Source: Allodiplogaster sudhausi
Lineage: Eukaryota > Nematoda > Chromadorea > Rhabditida > Diplogasteridae
Reading direction: 5' to 3'
Assembly: GCA_945643635.1 (NCBI GenBank)
Contig: CALZFC010000005.1
Location: forward strand, 5,917,001-5,981,000
Length of the DNA: 64,000 nucleotides
Shown piece after piece: positions 1-12,900 of the stretch. Below the pieces are notes generated by a model. The model was given only the letters and a program-made list of their open reading frames with translations. It was not told the DNA's origin and made no database searches. The translations under genes were made by a program, and so were the position numbers. Every line of letters begins with the position of its first letter. Position 1 is the stretch's first letter.

Positions 1-339
1 TTCACTCATCTCAGCAGAAGTGAGTTGGCGGATCTTGAACCCATTGGCGTACAAATCGTTGCCCTGAAGCAGAGAAGAACTCAAGGACCGTTTCTCATCC
101 TCTCGCTCTCTTTCTCTGTCCCTCTCTCTCTCTCGTACTCTTTCGGCCTCTCTCCATCTTTCGCTCTCTCTCTCGTTCTCCTTCTCCATTAGAAGAGAAA
201 CTCTGACAGTAACAACACAGCCAGCAGCTCCTCCGATGGCCGTGGAGGCAAGAGTAGCGAATCGCTTGGAACGGGTCGAAACAGCCGAGGCCGTGAGGGA
301 GAGGAGAACCGCAAGGAAGAACACCGACAACTTCGCCAT
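1..339 (-). CDS. Secreted protein, 5' end only (runs off window)
   Basis: Exon 1 (208-339) begins ATG at 339 and encodes 44 residues with a classic signal peptide: MAKLSVFFLAVLLSLTASA, followed by STRSKRF, which holds a dibasic site that a furin-like protease could cut, and a small-residue stretch TAIGGAAGCVV. A GT donor follows at 207. The next exon (1-63) follows a TTCAG acceptor, continues in phase 0 and reads GNDLYANGFKIRQL, then leaves the window. The intron holds a pyrimidine-rich tract on the coding strand. I do not recognise the family. Signal peptide and matching splice phases support a real gene; the product beyond 65 residues is unseen. Confidence 0.55.
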   Translation of the reverse strand, partial: MAKLSVFFLAVLLSLTASAVSTRSKRFATLASTAIGGAAGCVVTVRVSLLMEKENERESERWREAERVRERERDREREREDEKRSLSSSLLQGNDLYANGFKIRQLTSAEMSE

Positions 340-1302
340 TCCCACCAATTACTCTACAATAAACCATGAGATACACGACAGTGAGATACACAAGATTAAC
401 ACGGAACGAAATTATGAGACGGTTCCACGCATTCTTCGCACTTCCAATTGAAACCATACTTTAAAGCAAAGTAAAATAAGAAGAACGAAAGGAGCACAGA
501 GAGAATCGAAAGTGAGAAAGGAGGTCAGGGAGAGAGGGAGGGACGGGAATGAGAGGGGGGGACTCATACATCCTCTCATGCTGACTCATCCGCCACACCC
601 AACCGATCAACAAAGAGTCAGGGGAAGGGGCAGATCAGTTACAAGCAGCTAAGGCAAATGAAAACAACGACACCAGAGCATGGCAAGATGAGATGAATGA
701 ATTTAGGAAGAGAATGGCCCTTCTTCAACCTCTCGCGGATCTCATTCGACTCATCCCTCTCCCCTCTCACTCTATCCTCTCTGACAATCCCTCACTCCAT
801 CTCTCATCTTTGCCTCCCACTCCCTCTTCCCCCCCTACTGATCTCAACTCCTTCCCTTTGATCTACATAACATTAGTTCAACGTCCATTCAAATCGAAAG
901 AAAGGACACTTCTCCTCAACACTTTCATATCTGAGCGTGCGACAACCAAGCAATGATACGAACAGAGAAATCTTATTACGGACGATTATTGGATGACAAG
1001 GTGAAATAGAACAAAAGGGGAATCGTAGGAAGAGAGATAGAGGGAGTCAGAAGAGATAAAGAACAGAGGAAGACAGAAGAGATAAAGAAAAAGGGGAAGA
1101 CAGAAGAGATAAAGAAAAAGAGGGAGACAGAAGAGATACAGAAGAAGATTGAGGCATAAGAGATAAAGAAGAATGAGGAAGATGAAACAAAGCACATCGG
1201 CATCTTTGAGCAGATCCGGATTGCCTGCCAGATCGGGCATCGCGCAGAATCTATGACGGCACGTATCGTGAGAAGGAAGGATATAGCCAGTTCCCTGCTC
1301 CG

Positions 1303-1392
<90 letters not shown>

Positions 1393-1963
1393 ATCTGCTT
1401 CTTTCTCTCCTCTTCTCTCCATCCCCTCACTCTCTTTATATATCTTGTTGTCTTCTACGTTGATCGTTTCTCTATCGGTCCTGTTCTGTACGTATTCTCT
1501 CTGATTCAGCCTCATTTTCAGTACCTATCCTTCCATGCTTTCTCTATGTCCCATCTCTCTCACTACCAATCCTATTCTCATTTTACCTACCCGCCATTCT
1601 AGTTCTGCCTTCTCGTGTACTCCCCATTCCTTCTTTTCACACTCTTCTGGATCTTTCTCCTTCTGTGTTTGGATAGCGAATTTCACAAGTTCTGGCCAGA
1701 CTCGTGTAAAAGTAGGATGTCAGAGTGTGAAGGAACGGAGATCCGCATCACAACACTCTCACACTCGTCTTCTCTTCGGATATGCGCTGCATGTCAGCAT
1801 AATCCTCCTCCTTCCCAGCACAACTCTCTCTCTTTCTCTCTCTCTCTCTCTCTTTCTGTATCTCTGGACTCTCTTTCTCCCGGATCCATCCGCACTTGTC
1901 AGAGTCCTTTTCTTCTTTATCGGAGCATGGAGCCAAAATCTGCTGGTGCATTGAGCGATAAAG

Positions 1964-2014
<51 letters not shown>

Positions 2015-2184
2015 AAGGGAGACCTTCCTGTTTACTTATACTGACTGTTTGAATGAAAGGGTCGAAGGTAAGAATTGGCAGGCAGAGGAGTGAGGACGGC
2101 TGCTTCCAAATAACAATGACTCACGCTTCACTCAACAGACAGCAAGAGGGAGATTGGAGAGAGAAATATGGACAGATAGAGAAA

Positions 2185-2241
<57 letters not shown>

Positions 2242-2568
2242 GAGATAGAAAGAAAATGAGAGAGGAAGAAGGCGTAGAGAACGGATATGAGAAATGCAAG
2301 ATATCGCTGAATGGGCTAGGATAACGAGTGATTAGTCGCTGTTTGGCCCAATTTTATAAGCGACGATAAGAGAAGGGAGAAGGAAGAGTGTGTCATGAAT
2401 GAATTGTCATCATCCTTCCCACTCATAATCTGCGTGGAATATTCAATGACAACACCAAGTAACGAGTCAGCATTTTTCAGACTACAATTGATGGAATCGG
2501 CATGGAGACAACTTAGCAACAACCCACTTCATAAATAGTTCATGGTGGAAGAGGAGAAGAAAGAGAGT
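340..2568. other. Gene-poor, microsatellite-rich stretch
   Basis: No gene is recognised here. It holds a pyrimidine (CT)n block at about 1306-1390, shorter CT runs at 1822-1860, purine (GA)n runs at 1963-2010 and 2188-2247, and a degenerate purine minisatellite at about 1040-1150 built on an AGACAGAAGAGATAAAGAA-type unit. Open frames here are Ser/Leu or Glu/Arg translations of these repeats. The first part probably contains the promoter of the secreted-protein gene that starts at 339. Confidence 0.5.
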
Positions 2569-2613
2569 TGACTGGTGAAGGCGGGGAAGGGCCAGGAAAG
2601 AGAAGGCGAAGAG

Positions 2614-3276
2614 ATGTACGTCTTCAAGCGGTACACTCAAGTGGATGCGGCGAGCAGAAGGAAGCCACGCCACACGCCCTCCCACTCCGATTATGGTTCT
2701 CTTTTTCCTCCTTTCTCCGCAAGGAGTTCAAAAGATAACCTCTTTTCAGCCGAAATAGAACAAGCCCAGCCACAAGACCGGCCACTGCCACAGAACACAA
2801 CCTCATTTCTGCCAGGACAACTGAAAGATGTGGCATCCAAGTATAAATCACCCACTGCTGCCAATACCTCCGCTCCTCTTCAGCTGACTAGGAAGATAGC
2901 GTCAGCTTCATTGTCAGCAAGTAAAGTGAGCAGGGAGAGCGAGCGGACATCAGACACCCAACAGGGCAGCCTCCAGGAACAGAAGCAACGGAGTAGCAAG
3001 GTGGAGTCGAGTGCATCCACAAGTAGTCTAGGACAGGATGGCCATTCCATCGCAGAAAGGAGACCACGGAGTAATAGGAAGCAGCGCATCCCCGTCAACC
3101 AAAGCCAGCCATCCACTGCAACATCGAACTACAAGGAGAATGGAAGGAGAGGAACAGAACCGTCCGACACTCGGGGAGCCTCCAACAGGATACCGTCTCC
3201 CCTCAGCACGGCCCATTACTCTTCTGAGCCACAATCCCTCTTTCTTGTTCAGAGCGAGCACGTTAGGAATTTCTGA
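2614..3276 (+). CDS. Possible disordered Ser/Gln/Arg-rich protein
   Basis: An open frame of about 220 codons runs from ATG at 2614 (MYVFKRYTQVDAASRRKP) to a stop at 3276; an in-frame stop lies upstream at 2569. Composition is balanced rather than repeat-derived: rich in Ser, Gln, Arg, Pro and Thr, with no membrane segment or known motif, which suggests an intrinsically disordered protein or one exon of a larger one. The region is visibly less AT- and GA-biased than its flanks. No family recognised, no introns inferred. It could still be a chance frame; its length in stop-rich surroundings is the main support. Confidence 0.4.
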   Translation: MYVFKRYTQVDAASRRKPRHTPSHSDYGSLFPPFSARSSKDNLFSAEIEQAQPQDRPLPQNTTSFLPGQLKDVASKYKSPTAANTSAPLQLTRKIASASLSASKVSRESERTSDTQQGSLQEQKQRSSKVESSASTSSLGQDGHSIAERRPRSNRKQRIPVNQSQPSTATSNYKENGRRGTEPSDTRGASNRIPSPLSTAHYSSEPQSLFLVQSEHVRNF

Positions 3277-3606
3277 CTATTCATTTATTCACGCCAACAA
3301 TTTCCAAATAAATGAGCAGACAGTTTCCGAGTAAGCAAACGAAATGAAGTTGGTGAAGGAATGACAAAATGCTTAGAAATCATAAGGACGACTTATGACT
3401 TTATATACTCGTCATTTTACGATTACGATTAGAATGAAGTAATTGTTAATATCCAAACCGAATTGAGATTATGCCCAACAGAATGTGAGAAGAATGGTTA
3501 ACATACAAAAAGAAGAATGGATAACTTGATAAGCAGAGAGATGAGAGTGGGAGAGACCGAGAGAAAGAGGGCAGGAAACCTGAGAATCGAACGAGTGAAG
3601 TATGAG
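3277..3606. other. Intergenic, nothing recognised
   Basis: AT-rich spacer between the possible disordered-protein gene and the 3' end of the VRK-type kinase. No repeat, RNA gene or coding segment could be supported. Confidence 0.5.
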
Positions 3607-6289
3607 TCACTTAGAATGCTTAGCAGCTATTCTGTTGATGAGACTGGAGCGGCGGCCGACTGGCAGATTCCGCATGCCAGGAACAGTCTTCCGCAGGCTC
3701 ACTCCGTCACTCTTCACTTCTTTCTTCTCTGAACAAGGCGAATTCGAAGGAGAGAGAGAGAGATATATATAAAATATAGAAAGAGAGATGAGAGAAAGAG
3801 AAGGGACGAAATGGTGAAAGATATGGTACAATTGAGAAAGAAGCAAAGAACAAAATGACTTTTGACGGCACCTTTTATAGGCTTCTTTGTAGGGGTCTTG
3901 CTATTCTTCGCTGTCTTTCCCTTCGTTGCATTCTTAGTCAATCTCTCCTTCTCCTTGCTTTCCTCATCGGGAGAACTTCCTTCCGCTGAGCTTTCTACCA
4001 CAGGGGTGCGTCGCTTTGCAGACACTCCTGATTTAAGAGAAAAAAATTTCACAAGAAACAATTTTGAGAGGGGGGGGGGGAGAGAGCAAAAAACATGGCT
4101 TAATGAAAACCAACTAATGGAAAACCTTGGCAGAAGACAGAAAGAAAGGGAAATAATATTGAAGAAAATGAAAGGATGAACCATTGGAGGGAACGATGTT
4201 TCTCTTACGAGTGCCATTGCCGTTGGAAGCCTTGCGAGAAAGTGCATTGGTTGAGGCAGCTGAAGAAGGGTCACGGGAAGAGGAAGAAGGGCGGGAGGAG
4301 GAATCAACAGAAGCTGAAGTTGAGGAACGCTTTCTCCCCGACCTTCTCAAGTTTGCAGATGACTCTGAAAACTAATAGAATGAGATGATATACGTGGTCA
4401 TTTCACCTCATCCAGCATAGAATTTAAGAAAGATACGAAAGTAGAAGTTTCTTTTGACAGCTAGGAGAATAAGCAGTCTCTGACTTTCTGGGTCTTCCTT
4501 TGGTACTCTGCTCTTCTTCTTGATTGAGCTGCTTCCTCTTCGAATGGGAACTGCTTTTGGCTGACTGGTCTTCTTGGTCTTCCGAGAAGGAGCAATGGCA
4601 ATTTCCAGTGCCTGAGTGAGATGGCTGGAGGGGGAATGGGGATTCTCTGCCAACCTGATGGATGGAGGTGAAATCGACTGGTTGAGTGTAGGGAGTGTGA
4701 ATGGCAGTGTCATACAGCAAGCGAATGGCAGAAACCACTGCCTCACTCTCCTTCTCCAGCAACTTCTCCAACTCCTTCCCCTGCTTCAGCTTCTCCTTCC
4801 CTGCTTGCACTGTGGCTGGATTCCCTTCATTTTCCTGGCAAATTCACAATATCTTCATTAAAATCCAACGATATTTCTTTAAGATGAAAGGAAAATACCA
4901 GCCATGGAAGAGTTCCGGTAAGCCAGTAAATCATGTTATACACGAGAATTTCGATGTCGCCGCGATAAGAAGGCTGCAGCCCCAAATGCGCATCCAGACT
5001 CGTGAATACCAGAGTTCCGTTATGAGCTGGAATTACTGTAGGATCCCTTTCTTATAAAATCATCCCATCTTCTTCTATCATTCTTGATAAATTGGTGAAA
5101 TACTTGTTACCGAAATGTACAATGTAAAAAGCATAAAGCAAGTGGCCATTTTTAAGACAGCTATCGTTTGTAGTTCAACAACTTTGATGTACAGGAGTAA
5201 ATGTAAAACGAGACCTCTTTTCTTCTCGGGCTTCTCGACATTACTCGAAGCCATTCTGGCCAGGCCGTAATCAATGAGAACGGCGTTGGAGAAATCAGAG
5301 GCTACGGTCATAACAATGTTGCCCGCCTTCACATCCCCGTGAGTGTAATTCTCAAGACTCAGAGCGATGGACAAGGCAAAACATAAACAGTAAACCAATT
5401 ATTAAGAAAACAAGACAATCACATCGCTATCTACTTCGATTATTGAAGAGAACCTTTGAGTGGATGTATTCAAGACTTCTTGCGACAGCCTGGGCAATGG
5501 CGAAGACTGTGGTAAAGAGGAATTTTTTCTGCTTCAAACGAAGAGATTCGAGCGACGTCCCGTACATAGGCATCACCTGTCAAGTTTAGAAACAGAATGA
5601 ATATCTTTTAAGATCGACATTTTGAGATCGAAAATGTATAAATAAGAAGCATTAAAAGACTTACGAGGTAACGAAGCTTCACATTCTTGTAATCAAAAAC
5701 TCCTGAGCTGATCAAAGGAGGAACACCCACGGCCGCTACTTCTTAAAAAGTAAGAATCGTACCTTGAAAAAAGGCATGACAAGCACAACAAGAAATATGT
5801 TTACCTCGCTCTTTAAGAAACATCGAAATCAGTTCCGGCTTGAAGATTCGTTGAAAGACATTCACTTCAGTGAAAAGTGGACCATTTCCTTGTGGTTCAA
5901 TCTTGACGACCATTTCTTGTTTGGAACTTGCCTAAAAAACAGAACTAATATTCCCAGATTCCATATGATTAACACAGAATGCCATAAACAGTAAAGAAGA
6001 CTCTCACCATTTGTAACTCCTAGTATCAATCATTAGCCAAAACTTTCGCAAGCAGAAACCTCTCGACATGAGTAAATCCTCCCGAATCCACCAGAAGCAA
6101 TCTGTTTGCCGAGTACAAATACTTTCTTCGTGTGGTCATCGAATTTGGTCCCGACTGGAATCTGAAGAGGGAAAAATATCTTCGTGAACAAAGGAAATTA
6201 ATTAATCAGCAAGAAAAATTAGAAAAGAAAAACAAAACCTCTGGAGCCAGCTGATGCAATTTAGGCTTAGCAACACGTTTCGGTGGCAT
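3607..6289 (-). CDS. VRK: VRK-family (vaccinia-related kinase-like) Ser/Thr protein kinase
   Basis: Starts at ATG 6289 ([17 protein letters not shown]) and is split by many short introns. Exons in order show the P-loop [14 protein letters not shown] (about 6100), the ATP-lysine strand [19 protein letters not shown] (about 5900), [13 protein letters not shown] (about 5560), the catalytic loop [13 protein letters not shown] (about 5320), [10 protein letters not shown] with DYG instead of DFG as usual in VRKs, and FTSLDAHLG...[21 protein letters not shown] (about 4950), all typical of the VRK branch of the CK1 group. A long Lys/Ser-rich tail follows (4350-3860). The last exon encodes [17 protein letters not shown] and stops at 3607; its phase matches a donor near 3880. 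VRKs are mostly nuclear kinases acting on chromatin and BAF. The gene is divergent from XRN1. The borders of the tail exons are approximate. Confidence 0.88.
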
Positions 6290-6940
6290 CTGTGAAAAAG
6301 CAGAGATTAGTCAGGAAACAAAGGAAGATAGAATAGTACAGCAGTGAGCCAATTTCCTTTGTAGCACAACAATCATGAAGAAACAGCACTTCCCGCTCTC
6401 ACACATCAAATAGAAAAATGAACTAGTCTTGATTACTTGCAAAAGAGTACACTAATTTAGCTAATTTTTCACTGATCTGAGGTTTTTCATTTGTCTTTTT
6501 TTACTATTAAAAGAGAGTCACGTGGCAGATATCCCAATTCGAAGAGTCGGCTATTGATCTTATGGGTTCAGGTATCCTTTTCTGTTAATACAAACAGTTA
6601 TTTTCGTCTAAAATTCCTAGAAAGATCCTGAACATTTTCCTCATCAGCTATTTCATTAGCTTATTGTTAGTAAACCAAAATAGAAAAAAACATGGAAAAG
6701 TTTAATGTTGGAAATCTCTCTTTACTCCTACTAAATGTCGCATAATTTAGGATATTGTGAGGTTAAATATTTATGCTTTCCAGTGCATTATTTTAAATAC
6801 ATGAAAGCTGAATCTCTCGGGACAGTTTTGTAAGATGTCGTGACATTACGACATTAATGTTACTATTAAGGCAAAGCTGTCATTCTCTTCTTTTCCAGGT
6901 TATGTCGGCTTATTACGAGTGAACTGAGTAGACAGTCAAG
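6290..6940. promoter_or_regulatory. Divergent intergenic region, VRK / XRN1
   Basis: About 650 AT-rich bases separate the start codons of the VRK gene (-) and XRN1 (+), so both promoters and 5' UTRs should lie here. No clear TATA box was assigned. A small hairpin, ATGTCGT..ACGACAT, lies near 6835-6855. A possible upstream splice acceptor (TCTTTTCCAG) at about 6898 may mark a 5' UTR intron of XRN1. Confidence 0.4.
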
Positions 6941-9900
6941 ATGGGTGTGCCGAAATTCTATCGGTGGCTGAGCGAGAGGTATCCATGCCTCAGCGAAGTT
7001 ATTCATGATTCACAGGTTCGTTCTAATGTCCACCAAGCTTTGTTAAGGGTTTTGCATTTAGATTCCTGAGTTTGACAACTTGTATCTTGACATGAATGGA
7101 ATCATCCATTCTTGCTCTCATCCCAATGATGACGACATAACATTTCGAATCACGGAGGAGCAAATCTTCAAGGACATCTTTTCCTATATCGAGGCTAGAA
7201 CACCCTGATTATTTAAATTAATAGAATTAAACTGTTGCAGAAGTTGTTCGACATTATCAGACCGAAGAAGGTCTTCTTTATGGCTGTGGACGGAGTAGCG
7301 CCGCGTGCAAAAATGAACCAACAAAGGGCCAGGCGTTTCATGTTAGTTATAAGTAATTGTTGAAATACTGTCAGGAGCTTGTTGATTGATTTTCTTTGTA
7401 GGTCCGCCAAGAATGCCGAAGTTCTCGTGAAGAAAGCTCTTGAAAACGGCGAATTGTTACCTGACGAGAAGAGATTTGATTCCAACTGCATCACACCGGG
7501 TTTTTAAATCGCATTACATTGCTAACTCCGAACGTGATTCACTATTTGTTTGTGTGAACATAATTATTTAAGGAACACATTTCATGTCGAAGCTTCACCA
7601 GGAGTTGAAGGAGTGGGTCAAAAGGAAAGTGGAAGGAGACGCTGCCTGGCAGGGAATTCGCATTTACCTCTCGGGCCACAATGTATCTCTCTTTTGTTCT
7701 GCTAAAATCTTTTCACCACATTTCTCAACTTATCATTTGATATGTCTTGTGTTGAAGTGCCCGGGAGAAGGCGAACACAAAATCATGGATTTCATTCGCT
7801 CCGAGAGATCCAGTCCTGGTTATGATTCGAATACTCGACATTGCATGTACGGATTGGATGCGGATCTAGTCAGTCTCATTCTCATGGAATCGACAGCTTG
7901 ATATCTGATGTTGTGGTTGAGATTATGCTGGGAATGTGCTCGCATGAGCCTCACTTCTCCTTGCTCCGAGAGGAAGTGAAATTCAACCGGCCGATTCGGG
8001 TCCACGCTGCCAAAGCTGCTCCTCCACCCAAAAAGTCTCTTTGTTTACTTGTTTCCTTATCTTCTTCTCGTCTTTTAAGAATAGCCTTTCTCTCCATTTT
8101 CAAGATCTTACTTTCTCTTTATTTTTTTGATTCTCTAGACATCCAGTTCTAATAATGTTCTGTGTAGGAACGATGCTGGGAAAATCACCTTTCATCTACT
8201 TCATCTGTCTCTCCTCCGCGAATATCTCTCCCATGAATTCTCCGCCGTTAAAGTTCGTATTTACATAGCTTCATGAATCATAAAGCTCTGAAGCATCTGA
8301 AGCTTTTTTCCACTCTTTTTCTAACAGTACATATCCGAAAAACTGAAATAACTGTTTTTCTTGAAGGATATCCTTGTATTTCCGTACGAAATGGAACGAA
8401 TAATAGACGACTGGGTGCTGCTTGGATTCCTCGTTGGCAATGACTTCATTCCTCATCTTCCCAATGTCCATATTCATGACGATGCTCTGCCTTCTCTCTA
8501 CAGAACTTATGTCCAAGTTCTGCCTACTCTTGACGGTTTGGATGAAGAAGTCGAGAGAGATTGAGATTTGCTTGTGAATAGGGTACATCAACGAGGATGG
8601 CTACTTAAATCTCAGCCGCTTCCAAACTTTCCTCCGAGCATTCGCCGCCAAAGACCGGGAATGTTTCTTGGCACAAAGCGAGGATGAGATGTATCTGCAG
8701 AGCAAGCGAGGAGGGAATTCTGTTGATTCTGAGGTTCCCCGTCCCGAGGTCTCGTTCTTGTTCCTTCTTCTTTTAAGTGTCGATGCTTGTATTCTAGTTG
8801 GTTGCTTTCGACGATTCTGATATGTCTACTGAGACCGAAGAAGAAGAGGCGGAGGAAACTGCTGAAGCTGCCTTCTTGAGCAGTGATGAAGAAGAGGGAG
8901 GACGGACAGACAGGCAGACAGAGAAGAAGAGTCTTGCGGACGGCGGGATTGGATCGGCCCAGGATGCTCTCGCTGATCTTCGTTGGTCCATTCGTTCTCG
9001 TGGAATCTTTGCTACTTTTATTATTAACAAGAAACTTTTGCAGAATTCGATCCTATTGAGGACGAAATGTCCGATGCTCTCGGGCTCTTGCAGTTCAAAG
9101 AGATGGACGACAAGGAATTTGAAAACAATGTAGAGGTTCGAGTTTTCTCACACAAGGAATTCCTGTTTGTTTTTATAATGGTCATCTGAAATTTTTTTTT
9201 AATATTCTGTATAATGTTAGTTTTCTAGAATTGCTGGACTCGCGCAATCAACAACAACTTCAAGCGGCACAAGAATCGATATTATAGAGAAAAGCTATCA
9301 ATGGTCAACATAAGCAAGCAACAATTGAAGGAGCAGGTGGAAGGATACGTGAGGGCCATTCAATGGAATCTCCACTACTACTACCATGGCTGCTGCTCCT
9401 GGAGCTGGCGAGTCTCTCTCTCTCTATTTTCTCTCTTTCTTTCTCCTTTCTCATTCTCTCTTCTCTGCTCCCTTTTCACTCTTATTTTTTTCCTTTTTTT
9501 CATCTGCGATTCCTTGACAGTTTGTAATATATCGCTGTTGAGGTTCTTCAAGCACCACTATTCTCCATTTATGTCTGATCTGGTCGACTTCGAAGAGATG
9601 GAGATGAAGTGGGAGCAGAGCGAGCCCCTTCACCCTTTCGAACAGCTGCTCGCAGTTCTCCCCGCTGCCTCTGCCGAGTGCCTTCCTCGTTGTCTCCAGG
9701 CAAGGATCTCTTCTTCACTCTCCCCTGTTTCCAGACTATTAATACCCTTCTCTCTTCTTCATTCTCCCCTATTTCCAGACTCTCATGTGCGATGCGGAGT
9801 CTCCAATTGCGGATTTCTATCCAACCGATTTCTCTACGGATTTGAATGGGAAGAAGAATGATTGGGAGGCCGTGGTTCTCATTCCATTTATCAATGAAGA

Positions 9901-12900
9901 GCGTCTTCTGGGCGCGATTCAGTCGAAGGCAAGAAAAAGCAGAGAAATGGCTAGCGGGAACTGACTGTTGCAGGAGCACTTGTTGTCGAAGGAAGAGAAG
10001 GAGAGAAACAGCCATGGCGGGCATCTTCTCTTCACTTCTCAGCCCTCGACCCTGCAGCAACGAGCCCTGGCCAAGTTATTCTCTTAAAATTACTATCTTT
10101 TAGTTCATTATTGGGCTAAGAATGGCTCATTGGCGAACCTCAGTCTGCATACTTTCTTCTATATTTTAAATATATATGATGGATTTCCCCTAGATGCGAA
10201 GAAGTGACCCGCAGCGCCTTCTGTATCCCGCGCGAGAGGGTGGTTCATGGCCTGCTGCCTGGAGTCAAGTTGGATGTCTTCTTCCCCGGCTTCCCCACCA
10301 TGAAGTATCTCCCTCATTCCGCCGTTTGTCAGGAACTCAGCGTCAAGGTCTCTTCCATTCATCTTCTCATATTTAGTCTTCGATTCATCTTCTGTGCAGG
10401 TCTTCTCAATGCCATCAAGGAAGCCTTCCATCAAATTGACGATCCTCCCCCGCGACCACCTCAAGAAGGTGTTGAGAATGAATGAAGAAGGAAAGAAAGA
10501 CGAGAGAGAGAATTGGTTGTAGGAGATGAGCGAGATAACAGAGTCTTTGCTATGCGAGGAGGTGCATACGGAATGGCCACTCCTCAAGGTTCCGTTCTGA
10601 TTCTCATCCCAGCCTTCTGGATACATTCATCTCTTTTAATTCTATATTCATTGATAAAATTATAACTGGTGCAATGAATTTTGGTGACGTTTAGGCTGGA
10701 GTTGTCGAGGAGATTTGGACTGCAGAGAAGAAGTGGACGAGAAGAGACGAGAAGGTAATACAACAAGATCTCTCCACCATCGAGAGAACCTTGTACAGCG
10801 AGTCGATGAGGGATATCAAAGACAGGTGAGAGGGAGAGAGAGAGAGAGAGAGAGAGACCAAGCTGCGCCTTTGAGACTGCTGACACGGTACGCGATAGAG
10901 TGCGGAGAGGGAGGAGGCGCGCTGGCCCGAGTGCGTCGTCTGCTAGGAAAGGCAATGACCTGGGATGCTTCTGGCCAGACTCTCCAGGCCCTTCCCCAAT
11001 GGGCTCCCAAGGAGGGTGCCTCCTTCGTCCCTCTCAATCTCATTTGCACTGTTAGATTTATTCAACTAACGTAACCGTTTAACAATCTTCATTCCTGCTT
11101 TATGTTTTTCAGGGAGTTCTGATGGACGAGGGCTTCCGATTCGGTTCGCTTTCACTCTCTGAAGCATTTCCGGTCAATTCGAAGGTCTTTGTGATGAAAC
11201 CAAACTGGGATGGATACGGGCAGCCGGCATTCGTCACAGAAATAGTCAAGGAAGGACATCCTGACTGTCAGTGGAATCAGGGGATCAGAGAGGATGGCAG
11301 ATCAGAGAGGAAAGAAGGGAAGAGTGTCCGTTGCAGGCGCAGTCGTAGTCATTGCGGCGTGTGGCCAGCAGCCAGATCTGCGTGTTCTGCGGAGTGATCT
11401 GACTGCCTTCTCTCTTCCATGGATGGACAATCTTCACGCCTCTCATCACTGTGGAAGTGAGCCTGCTCTCTATCTCTCTCTCTCTCACTCTCTCTCACTC
11501 TCTCTTTCTCTCTCTCTCTCACTCTCTCTCACACTCTCTCACTCTCTCGCTCTCTCCTCTACCTATCTCTTTTTGAGTGAACCGCGGCCTGATCTCTCGC
11601 ATAACGGGGACGGTCTTCCTCTTGGAGGGCGTCCGCGAAGAAGTCGAAGCTGACCCAAGCAGCCGCCCTCCTCGCCTTAACATTGGTCTGAATCTGAAGC
11701 TGACGAAGCAGAATCTGGAGACTCCTGACTATGCTCTGAGGAAGCCGTCGGATGGGTACTGGCTGTACTCCATTCTCACCGTCCGCCTTCTTACTGAGTA
11801 CCGTAATAAGTCAGTTTAGCTTTTCCAGTTGGCAGGCTTGCATTGCTGTGAGAGTTGAGATTCCGCGACCTGGTGACGTACTTGGAAGGGGCTTCCTGTG
11901 TAGACGACGTGTATTACTCTGGAGATGTATGGAGGAATGCGGAGCAGAGAGAGAGGAGGGTGGAGGAGTTGAAGGAGTGGCTTGGCCGTCTGCCAACTGC
12001 CAACCTCACCAAGCAGACTGCTGGCATCAGCTACGTCGACCAGCAAGCCATTGGTTTCTTTTCTCCCTCTTCATTTCATGCTTATCCTTTCAAACTGTTC
12101 AGGTCATCTGGAGTCTATGATTGCGATGACTGCCACGAGGCAGATGGCGAAGAAGAGTATGGCCAAGCCTTCTGTGCTATATCGTGTAAGTCTTTCTTTC
12201 TCTCCATCTCTCTCTCGCTCCACTCTCATTCTCTCTCTTAATCTCTCTCATTCTCTCTGTCTCTCTTTCTCGCCTTGCCCTGTTACTCTTAAAGTGTTAC
12301 CCTTGCAGCCAGCTCTGCAGCAAGGCCGAAGCAAGGCTCGGCCCGATGCTGATGCCACTTTCATGCTCCTCGATCGAGTCACCTACACCCTCGAGGTGAA
12401 TTTTTGTTTGATGAAGAAATGGAGAGAGATTGATGGAGAGAAGAGTGTGAACTGTGTGTGTGTGAGAAAGAGGGATGACTACAAATAGACCTTGCTACAG
12501 GGGAGGACAGTTCCTTTTGGAATGCAAGGTACCGTAATCGGCATTTTGGGCCAAGATGACGTGGAAGTTCTCTTCGACCGCGAGTTTCCTGGGGGTTTTT
12601 CGATTCGGTTAGTTTCCTCGTTTTCTTAAGTTGTAGTTTTCATTTGACGTTTTCTATCCATTGTTTCTATTAGGAGTTACATCTCATGCACAAGAATAGA
12701 TGGCTGTCTAAAGAACAGTCATTTCGTTTGACTGGAATGCCCATATCTCTACATCCTTTGCAGAGGAAGCAAGTCATCTGCTGCTCGCGTCCCTTGCTTT
12801 TCTCTCATCAACGTGACCTTTGCGAGGGAGCGGAAGTTGGCTGCTGCCCCCTCTGCCGAGTCTAAACACAAAGAAGCGAAGAAGAGTCTTCTATCAAGGA

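Noticed and set aside
976..1515. Open frame rich in Arg/Glu and Phe/Leu/Ser on the minus strand
   Set aside because: It is a translation of (CT)n and AGAGATAAAG-type repeats, with no splice logic or family signal.
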